Source: Selaginella moellendorffii
Taxonomy: Eukaryota > Streptophyta > Lycopodiopsida > Selaginellales > Selaginellaceae
DNA: 64,000 nt
Reading direction: 5' to 3'
Assembly: GCF_000143415.4 (NCBI RefSeq)
Contig: NW_003314344.1
Location: 752,034 to 816,033 of the forward strand
Of the stretch, positions 57,171-64,000 are shown in pieces. Within the stretch, counting starts at the first letter, position 1. The number at the start of each line of letters is the position of its first letter. A model generated the notes under the pieces. The model was given only the letters and a program-made list of their open reading frames with translations. It had not been told where the DNA came from and searched no databases. The position numbers and the translations under genes were made by a program.

Positions 57171-57947
57171 ATTACATACTTTTAATATCATAAACGCTCC
57201 TATAAACGTTCCTACTATGTGGGCAATAACACGAAGAAGAGTTGATGATCCCAATCCAGTTATGATGTTGGTGATGACAGGAAGAAGACTCGATGATCCC
57301 AATCCAGCTATGATGCTGATGATAACATGAAGAAGAGTCGATGATCCCAATCTAGTTATAATGCTGGTGATGGTGCTGGTGGTGGTCCTAGTCCCTATGC
57401 TATTCTTTGTCCCCTGTGGTGGTGATGGTGGTGGTGGTGGTGGTGGTGGTGATAGTGGTGGTGGTTGTGGTGAGGATGGTGGCAATGGTGGCAATTGTGT
57501 CCCCTCACCCAGCATGCTCTCTTCAACCATGGATGGCTCCTCATCCATAGAACCCAACGATCGTGGACACATCTCCTCACGCATAGACTCCCGGACCAGC
57601 GAGACCAACTCTGCCATAAACTCCCGGACCAACTGCAGTGGCATCGACAGTAGTGGAGGCGACAGCGGCAGAGGCAGAGGAGGAGGAGGCGGCTGCAGTG
57701 GTGGCATCGGTGGCAATTGCTTCAATACCTCTTGGAGTTGTTGTTCCACCATTGCCAATCGCTGCTCAAGGAGCGCCATTCGGTGGTAAGGCACCATAGA
57801 TTGATCCACCCAAACCCTTCCTGAAAGCCCTAAAATAATAGTTGATGCAATCCTTTTTGGTGGCACCAAAAAGGATACACATACATTTGCTGGTCCATCA
57901 AACCGTGAAAAGCGGCAATCTCGAAGGACTGTCAACTGGCTGAGCAC
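57168..57947 (-). CDS. Uncharacterised coiled-coil / Pro-rich / hydrophobic-repeat protein (longest family member)
   Basis: A 259-codon uninterrupted ORF. Residues 1-55 read through ACC1-derived and hairpin sequence (LRDCRFSRFDGPANV, FLVPPKRIAS), so the true start is more likely the internal Met in YHRMALLEQ (codon 57), after a possible 3' splice site TTTCAG. Then come a coil (LLEQRLAMVEQQLQEVLKQL), a Pro-rich linker, LVREFMAELVSLVRESMREE, SMDEEPSMVEESMLGEG, a second Pro run and, unlike the array copies, a C-terminal domain of three similar hydrophobic segments (TSIITRLGSSTLLHVI, SIIAGLGSSSLLPVI, NIITGLGSSTLLRVI) ending in GTFIGAFMILKVCN. I recognise no family. It may be membrane-associated (inference), or an open frame kept by chance within a repeat. 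Confidence 0.4.
   Translation of the reverse strand: MLSQLTVLRDCRFSRFDGPANVCVSFLVPPKRIASTIILGLSGRVWVDQSMVPYHRMALLEQRLAMVEQQLQEVLKQLPPMPPLQPPPPPLPLPLSPPLLSMPLQLVREFMAELVSLVRESMREEMCPRSLGSMDEEPSMVEESMLGEGTQLPPLPPSSPQPPPLSPPPPPPPPSPPQGTKNSIGTRTTTSTITSIITRLGSSTLLHVIISIIAGLGSSSLLPVITNIITGLGSSTLLRVIAHIVGTFIGAFMILKVCN
57850..57876. repeat. Perfect 12-bp hairpin
   Basis: ATCCTTTTTGGT-GGC-ACCAAAAAGGAT. It lies between the ACC1 fragment and the coiled-coil ORF, the same position as the hairpins at 44,970 and 62,141. Confidence 0.85.
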
Positions 57948-58600
57948 GTCAAAGGTGGTGGGCTTCCATCCTGCCGGCCCAGGACGGTCCCGGAAGTATA
58001 CAACTCTGAGGGTGGCGGGGCTTGGATGAGCGTCGCCGAGACGCTCGAGGGGTGGGCTCGGATGTGACGTGCTCGGCTACCAGTTGGGATCATCGCGGTG
58101 GAGATGCAGACGGCCATGCAAGTGATCCCCACTGACCCTGGACAGCTCGACTCGCAGGTGGCCGCACTTCATCCGGATTCTCGGGTGGCCAAAGAGATTT
58201 CTTCAAGGGAGTTTTACAAGCCGGATCCACCATCATTGAGCATGCCCCGGAATGGCGAGCTTCGAGGCGGCGCCTGGGTCCTTATCTCAGCTACTCCCCC
58301 GGCCTTGAGCAGCCCGGCTCTAGCCGTGCTGTTGACGTACATCTCAACTTTGTCTACCGTTTAGCTCTGATCTCCTCTTCATCTTGCTCGTGTCAGGGAT
58401 CCTGCTGCCAGGCAAGCACTCAAGGAGCAAATTAAAGCAGCACTACTGTAAAGCTCACTCCTGTTGTTATTCCTTTTCCAAGGCACGGAGGAGCTCCGTT
58501 CTCTCAGCAACGATCCCACCTCCGTTCTGATCACCTACATAAAATTGTTTGGTTCACATTCAAATAAAAGAAAAAATAACTTCACCTCAGTTCTCAAGCC
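57895..58600 (+). pseudogene. ACC1 3' fragment, internally deleted
   Basis: Follows ACC1 exon 29 from about 20,165 onward with several deletions: AAAGGTGGTGGGCTTCC, CAACTCTGAGGGTGGCGG, CAGTTGGGATCATCGCGGTG, GATCCCCACTGACCCTGGAC, then skips to CCCCGGAATGGCGAGCTTCG. It ends with the last ACC1 exon text (CAGGCAAGCACTCAAGGAGC, stop TAA) and the ACC1 3'-UTR including AAATTGTTTGGTTCACATTC. Confidence 0.8.
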
Positions 58601-58619
58601 TGAGCAGCGCGTCCGTTAT

Positions 58620-60135
58620 TATACAAGTCCAAGCTTTGTTAGTTGGGGCCGAGCACAGGTAATGGAGAAGGTAGTCATTTTTGGAGGCGGTTGTTGCTGC
58701 AAGATAGGGACTTGAGAGCAGACATGAGCTCCCTGTTCCTCGACTGGATTGTTCTGCCAATGCAAAGCTCCTGTAGCAAAGCCAACTTAGTACATGTTTC
58801 CTTTTAACTGGATACATACCAGTAAGAACTCCAAATGAGGTGTCATCTCCAGGTACTGCGCAAGTGCATCTCCAAGGTACGAAAGTGAAACGTTGCAGAC
58901 AACACCACTGATCGCAACGGCCTCCACGCATTTCTGAATCAGCAGCAGCTTGTTCAACCGGAGTGCCAGCATCAGTGCTCGTGAATAACGCTTGCTTTCC
59001 AGTGCATCATTGATTGCCTACACAAAAGCCACAAAAAGCTTCACATCCAGTGTGCTCGTAAACACCAATTGTACCTCCGGTTCGACATCCACTGGGATCA
59101 AAAACAAGGTTGTCCATTGAGTAGGCTTTCCGTTGTTGCCGCTGCTGCCAGTTGGAAATATCCTGACACACTTGGTGCATATAACTGGCCTCGCAGCGCC
59201 AACTTGCCTCTAACTTGATCATCGCCACTGGCCTGTCATAGTCATCGATCAGAACTATAGGATCTGCTGCAGTCATTCTCTTCGAGTTTAGAAAGTCCAG
59301 AACACCATCCAACGAATAGTTGTGAGATATCTGAAGCCTTCGTAGCAAACCCTGCACAGACGATATCTCGCAAGCATGAAAGTCAAGCGGGCTTGTGCGT
59401 GATAAATACCTGGTCCGCGGCATCGTACATGCAAATGTACTCGCTGGTTCCTCCAGCAAGCAGTAGGCTGCCGTCGGCTGAGTAAGACATGGTCGTAAGC
59501 ATTTGCCCGAGCTCGAGTTAGCGGCCGTTCTTCTATCGCTCATCAATCTCCCTCCTGCAACGTCACGCCTGCCTTCTATCGTGCCCATTAGCACTCCGTC
59601 AATCGGGTCCCAGAAGTGGATCTGACCATCAAGTGTTGAGCAGCCCAGTTGCTTTCCATCCGGGCGGTAAACCACGGTGAGCATGTCATGCGTATGGGTG
59701 AAGGTTTCAATCCCGCCCTTACCTTCAAACACATCCACAGGCGCACGGTTTTGTCCCATGACAAGGAAGCCAAGAACTCCTGTCAAGACGTGTTAGAAAG
59801 TGGAAAGGATTGTCGTGTAGGAGTACGGACGCCTGTAGGAGAAGAGGCCAAACCATGAACCAGTCCCTCGTGACCACTGAGGACGCGCTGCTCTCATGGA
59901 CCAAACGTATATCTAGCAAGAGCAGTAAAGCTTGAAATGAATCGAGAAAAGGAAAGCGAGTAGAAAGTGACAAGATACCTGGAATGCGTGTTCCAGCACA
60001 GATGATCTCTCCACTTCGGTCTGCAGCCAATGACACAAACTGGGCGTGGTGAGGGTTCGATAGCGCATCAGATCCCATGCACATATGGTACCATCGAGAA
60101 CAGCATTACTTCCGGCCAAGAACAACATGCAGTCA
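58620..60135 (-). pseudogene. PWP2: PWP2/UTP1 pseudogene, C-terminal two thirds
   Basis: On the minus strand from 60,135 downward: ICAWDLMRYRT, CAGTRIP, HTHDMLTVVYRPDGKQ, STLDGQIHFWDPIDGVLMGT, EGRRDVAGGRLMSDRRTAAN, TMSYSADGSLLLAGGTSEYI-type text, ISHNYSLDGVLDFLNSKRMT and the C-terminal ALMLALRLNKLLLIQKC, SLSYLGDALAQYLEMTPHLE. The one-base deletion between LW and DVFEGKG is shared with the 42-44 kb and 63-kb copies. It abuts the ACC1 fragment in the same convergent arrangement as the native pair. The 259-codon ORF at 59007-59786 mixes frames and introns and is not a gene. Confidence 0.8.
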
Positions 60136-60840
60136 CTGCATTTGTGTGCTCATATTTTCACACTAAATCTACCAATCTTTAAGATTTTCATCCAATATGT
60201 GAAGCAATTAGTCATCCATCCATACTATAGTCCCACAGTGGATACTTTCATCCATGGATGCTCCACTAAAAAGAGGATATACACATGAATGTTCAATATG
60301 TATGATTTCAAATTTAGGGGTAGGAATATAATTTGCTCAAGGGTATATTATATTTTAAGGAACCACTAATCAATGGGAATCAAACTTGTGCCATTTTCTC
60401 TAATACCACATGTAATGCATCTTATCTCTCTCCCCTTAAACTAACTGAAAAAGGGGAATTGCTTAATAAAAGAGCTCTTTATAGCTATTTTATCTCCATT
60501 TATCCTCCAAAGTCCCAAGGATTCACAGTAACAATATATCTAAATCTCATCCCATAATCACATGCACTACATCATAGCTTGCACTCCGTTATGTAGAAAA
60601 ACACTCATTTATTTGTCATAGAACTGCCATGCAAAGCCTGTTGGGATTGGCATCTGAGGTGTTAGTTAGAGGCGTTAGACTTCATCAACAAACTGGAGGA
60701 ATGCTGAGCTGAGCAGCTGGTGTGGCAGCTTTGGCTCATGTTGTTGCTCATGCTTTGGCTCCTTGCGTCATTCCTGGTCTAGATGCTCTTTATTGTGGTG
60801 CTTGCAGTGCTATGGCATGCTGTTATCATTGACTAGCATT
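60136..60840. other. Non-coding gap, partly AT-rich
   Basis: No supported gene or repeat. The left half is A+T-rich, the right half is mixed. Confidence 0.4.
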
Positions 60841-61239
60841 TCTGTGGGTGGGGATGTTGGCCCTTCTTTCTTGGCATGAACTTCTTGGCATTGGTCGAGG
60901 CAGTTACAGAGTCAAGATTAATTTTTTGACTTTGTTCTTGACTCTTCTCCTCCTGTTCTTCCTTGGAGAGGAGCTTGTGGTTGATTTCATCCTGTTCTTT
61001 GGAGGTGAGACTATTGTTATCTTGGTCCTTTTTGCCGGTGGAGTCTTTGTCGGTGGTGAAAGTTCCTTCTCATCCTCTTCTTCTTCCTCCTCTTTGTCTT
61101 CTTCATCAGATTTGTGGAGTGGATCCTCTCTCCTCTTCAGCGTGCATTCTTGCTTTCTTCTTGCCTGCGGTGTTGTCGAAGGTACTTCCACGCTGAGTGG
61201 AAATGCCACGACAATATGTTGGCAATAGCATTGACTTGG
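60841..61239. other. Unassigned region with a charged minus-strand ORF
   Basis: The minus strand (61254-60904) encodes a Glu/Asp then Lys/Arg-rich low-complexity peptide (DEEDKEEEEEEDEKE, SPRKNRRRRVKNKVKK). It sits next to a copia fragment on the other strand. I cannot name a family. Confidence 0.25.
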
Positions 61240-61434
61240 GATGCAAGATTTCACTCACGCATCAAACACATTGAGTTGAGGTTCCATTTCATCCGGGATC
61301 AAGTCAACAATGGAAAAATCAACCTGGAATTCTGTTTGACCAGCTCAATGGTCACTGATATCCTGACCTCGAGTGAAGCATGGACTCTTCCTCAAATCAC
61401 TCTGTTTGACTGACAGTGCAAACCTTGAGGAGGA
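61240..61434 (+). pseudogene. Copia RNase H C-terminal fragment of a second element
   Basis: The plus-strand frame DARFHSRIKHIELRFHFIRD, QVNNGKINLEFCLTSSM, VTDIL matches the conserved end of copia RNase H (KHIDIRYHFIRDQV..G.I.L.Y.PT..M.ADILT). It is followed by TGA and then by CTTGAGGAGGAG, a typical polypurine tract before a copia 3' LTR starting TGTGGAGACAAG at about 61,437. The LTR's far end could not be fixed. Confidence 0.75.
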
Positions 61435-61599
61435 GTGTGGAGACAAGTGATGACAAGTCTTCACGTTAGCAAAGAAGACAAATCATTCATCCAACACACC
61501 AACCACCAAGTGTCACACCCATACCATTATGTACATAACCATACCAAAGCAATGAAATTGACAGAGCATTCCGCACACAAAATCACACATCTATAGTAG

Positions 61600-61830
61600 C
61601 TCCATTTGCTGGCCATCAGATTCTTTCTGATTGGCAAGTGTGTGAAACTGAGGAGTCAGGTGATTCAAGCAAATACCTTGCGAAGATACGTCTTCCTCCA
61701 CTTTCCTTGATTGCCATTGAGCACGGGAGAGGGAAGCTTTTGAGCCCCTAGTGACACAGAATGCCATCCTTGGAGAAACTATAGGCACAGATCCCGCCCT
61801 TGGTGCTCTTGGTGAAAAAGATGCCATTGG
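61600..61830 (-). pseudogene. PWP2 fragment (N-terminal side)
   Basis: The minus strand matches 42,400-42,600: the FFTKSTKGG and MAFCVTRGSKAS text (compare FFTESTESG and MACCVTGGSKAS), then the AAAGTCGAGGAAGACG-like block and TTTGCTTGGATCAC. This copy keeps MAFCVTRG, closer to what an intact WD40 blade would be. Confidence 0.65.
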
Positions 61831-62095
61831 AAGTGGTAGAACAGTGATTGCAAGAGCTGTTGAAACAGTCACCGCCACTGCAGTTGCCCCCACAGCAGCA
61901 ATGGAAGATGTGTCCAATGGTTGAGGAGAGCATGCTGGGTGAGGAGACACAATTGCCACCAACGCCACGACCACCACGACCGTTGGCACAACTCAATGCT
62001 TCAATAGCTCTTGGAATCACTGCTCCACCATAGCCAATTGCGCCACTCAATGGTAAATCATATCATCACTCTGAAATGAAGGAAACAAAAGCACG
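61829..62095 (+). repeat. Shortened, rearranged coiled-coil unit
   Basis: The plus strand gives LQELLKQSPPLQLPPQQQ then WKMCPMVEESMLGEETQLPP; the VLAEVRRLVKEAMGE part is deleted. A second, reversed scrap (AATGCTTCAATAGCTCTTGG to ACTCTGAAATGAAGGAAAC) follows in array orientation. Confidence 0.65.
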
Positions 62096-62140
62096 GTGCT
62101 TCCCAAAAGCCCTAAAATAATAGTATTTTAGCTCGATTAA

Positions 62141-62162
62141 ATCCTTTTTGGTGCAAAAGGAT
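62141..62162. repeat. Short hairpin, imperfect
   Basis: ATCCTTTTTGGTGCAAAAGGAT, the third occurrence of the hairpin type found at 44,970 and 57,850. Confidence 0.7.
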
Positions 62163-62204
62163 ACAAAACGTGGAGATACACAACTTTAAACTCCATACCT
62201 TTGC

Positions 62205-62715
62205 TGGATTGACACCTGCATCAAACTGTGGAAAGCGGCAATCTCGAAGGAGTGTCAACTCGCTGAGCGTGTCAAAGGTGGCGGGCTTCCAAGGACGGTG
62301 GTGGCCGGAGTATACAACTCTGAGGATGGCACACTTGGACGAGTGTTGTCGAGACACTCATGGGGTGGGCTCGGACGTGATGCAGTTGAGATCACGCAGA
62401 CAGCCATGCAAGTGATCCCCACAGTGGTGGCCGCATTTCATCCGGCTTCTCAGGTGGCCAAAGAGATTTCTTCAAGGGAGTTTTGCAAGCCGGATCCACC
62501 ATCATCGAACGCCTCTGCACATATCAGTGCCCCATGCCCCAGAATGGCGAGCTTCGAGGCAGCACCTGGGTGGTGGTTCCTCCCTTCGGAACTGCCTCAA
62601 GCAGCCCGGCTCTAGCCGTGCTGTCAACGTACATCTCGACTTTGTCTACCGTTTAGCTCTGATCTCCTCTTCGTCTTGCTCATGTCAGATGGATCCTACC
62701 GCCAGGCAAGCACTC
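62205..62715 (+). pseudogene. ACC1 3' fragment, internally deleted
   Basis: As at 57.9-58.6 kb but with further deletions: TCAAAGGTGGCGGGCTTCC, GTGGCCGGAGTATACAACTC, AAGTGATCCCCACAGTGG, GTTTTGCAAGCCGGATCCAC, CAGAATGGCGAGCTTCGAGG, and the last exon start ATGGATCCTACCGCCAGGC. It passes directly into PWP2 sequence at CAAAAACAAGG, skipping the 3'-UTR seen in the other copies. Confidence 0.75.
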
Positions 62716-63750
62716 AAAAACAAGGTTGTCCATTGAGTAGGCTTTCCGTTGTTGCCACTGCTGCCAGTTGGAGATATCCTGACGCACTTGGTGCATATAA
62801 TCGGCCTCGCAGCATCCTGCGCCAACTTGCCTCTAACTTGATCATCGACACCAGCCTGTCATAGTCATCAGTCATTCTCTTCGAGTTTAGAAAGTCCAGA
62901 ACACCATCCAACGAATAGTTGTGAGATATCTGAAGCCTTCGTAGCAAAGCCTGCACAGACGATATCTCGCAAGCATGAAAGCCAAGCGAGGTTGCGCGTG
63001 ATAAATACCTGGTCTGCGGCATCATACATGCAAATGTTCCTCCAGCAAGAAGTAGGCTGCCGTCGGCTGAGTAAGACATGGTCGTAAAGCATTTTCCCGA
63101 GCTTGAGTTAGCAGCCGTTCTTCTATCGCTCATCAATCTCCCTCCTGCAACGTCACGCCTGCCTTCTATCGTGCCCATTAGCACTCCGTCAATCGAGTCC
63201 CAGAAGTGGATCTGACCATCAAGTGTTGAGCAGCCCAGTTGCTTTCCGTCCGGGCAGTAAACCACGGTGAGCACGTCATGTGTATGGGTGAAGGTTTCAA
63301 CCCCGCCCTTGCCTTTAAACACATCCACAGGCGCACGGTTTTGTCCCTTGACGAGGAAGTCAAGAACTCCTGTCAAGACGTGTTAGAAAGTGGAAAGGAT
63401 TGTCGCATAGGAGTAGGAGAAGAGGCCAAACCATGAACCGGTCCCTCGTGACCACTCTTTTCATGGACCAAACGTATATCTAGCAAGAGCAGTAAAGCTT
63501 GAAATGAATCGAGAAAAGGAAAGCGAGTAGAAAGCAACAAGATACCTGGAATGCGTGTTCCAGCACAGATGATCTCTCCACTTTGGTCTGCAGCCAATGA
63601 CACAAACTGGGTGTGGTGAAGGTTCGATAGCGCATCAGCACGTACAGGACCATCGAGAACAGCATTACTTCCGGCCAAGAACAACGCTGCAGTCACTGCA
63701 TTTATGTGCTCATGCTGACGAAACAGGATTCAGACGCAGCATTCCACAAC
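62714..63750 (-). pseudogene. PWP2: PWP2/UTP1 pseudogene, central part
   Basis: On the minus strand: a WNAASESCFVS start at about 63,740, LFLAGSNAVLDGPV, GEIICAGTRIP, GHEGPVHGLASSPT (better preserved here than in the other copies), SSSRDKTVRLW, then the shared frameshift, VFKGKGGVETFTHTHDVLTV, STLDGQIHFWDSIDGVLMGT, MSYSADGSLLLAGG, DYSLDGVLDF-type text. It lacks the C-terminal Utp12-like exons that the 42-44 and 58-60 kb copies keep. Confidence 0.78.
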
Positions 63751-64000
63751 TGCAATTAAAAACATTTCTAGAAGCTTTAATCTTTTAGAAATATCCTTAT
63801 TAATAGTATTTTTCTTAATATAATTTTAAAACTTTTATTAAAATTAGGATTCTTAATAGTATAACAATGTACAAATAAAAGTTAAGAATGTTTATAGAAT
63901 TTTATCTTAAGATTAAATTTGAGCATAGTCAATTGCTAGCATTCATTTCATATTATTTATGAACATTTGAATGTTTATAATCTATATTCTATATGGGAGA
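63751..64000. other. AT-rich end of the window
   Basis: About 250 bp of A+T-rich sequence with no recognised feature. Confidence 0.5.

Noticed and set aside
59007-59786. A 259-codon ORF as an intact gene
   Set aside because: It reads through PWP2 introns and frameshifts; parts of the true WD40 exons are in other frames (SWDKTVRLW and TMSYSADGS lie outside this frame).
60848-61228. A 126-codon plus-strand ORF with hydrophobic stretches as a membrane protein
   Set aside because: It is the complement of a Glu/Lys-rich low-complexity tract; the hydrophobic pattern results from that composition and no family is recognisable.
21760-63750. TOPLESS-type corepressor as the source of the WD40 fragments
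   Set aside because: The order and wording of the blades (STLDGQIHFWDPIDGVLMGT, SLDGVLDFLNSKRM, C-terminal MLALRLN...LIQKC...HLEF) follow PWP2/UTP1, including its Utp12-like C terminus.
1-64000. tRNA or bona fide 5S/other rRNA genes
   Set aside because: No tRNA cloverleaf was recognised. The only 5S-like text is inside the two TRIM LTRs and lacks the 5' half of a real 5S gene.

Overview
The window is nuclear DNA of a land plant, most likely the lycophyte Selaginella moellendorffii or a close relative (inference). The sequence supports this with plant-type genes packed very tightly, GT-AG introns of only about 50-90 bp, a plant PLS-class PPR gene without introns, TTTAGGG plant telomere motifs, and Ty1/copia, Ty3-type and Cassandra-type retroelements.

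The left third (1-21.7 kb) is ordinary gene space. In order it holds the 3' part of a WNK kinase (+), a DUF868 gene (-), a clade-B-like PP2C phosphatase (-), an AT-rich gap, a decayed copy and then an intact copy of a small secreted Cys-rich peptide gene (+), a PPR gene (-) head to head with pyrroline-5-carboxylate reductase (+) only 69 bp away, and a complete 30-exon cytosolic-type homomeric acetyl-CoA carboxylase, ACC1 (+).

Immediately after ACC1 the sequence changes. From 21.7 to about 46 kb it is a mosaic of five recurring blocks: (i) fragments of PWP2/UTP1, a WD40 protein of the small-subunit processome, and of the ACC1 3' end; (ii) a roughly 350-450 bp unit whose minus strand encodes a coiled-coil, Gln/Pro-rich peptide, present in about two dozen direct copies between 24 and 36.5 kb; (iii) a roughly 500 bp 'module C' carrying a CA microsatellite; (iv) short TTTAGGG/CCCTAAA runs at the block junctions; (v) a truncated Ty3-type element and its LTR. 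Part of the array is an eight-unit higher-order repeat of about 3.59 kb. Beyond about 39 kb the units are inverted, and one of them was split by a 595 bp Cassandra-like TRIM element with 5S-rRNA-like LTRs and perfect ATGTG target duplications.

The right third (46-64 kb) contains a 5'-truncated Ty1/copia element, a remnant resembling Crinkler-type P-loop ATPases, a PPR pseudogene, an AT-rich stretch, a second subfamily of the coiled-coil unit including an uninterrupted 259-codon ORF, and two more copies of the ACC1-PWP2 convergent junction. All PWP2 copies are broken and the longer ones share a disabling frameshift, so they appear to derive from one defective progenitor. The native ACC1/PWP2 border at 21.5-22.2 kb probably seeded the whole amplification (inference).

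Genes I regard as intact are DUF868, PP2C, the Cys-rich peptide, PPR, P5CR and ACC1. WNK is cut by the window edge. Exon borders were read by hand from GT-AG sites and reading frame, not from transcript data.
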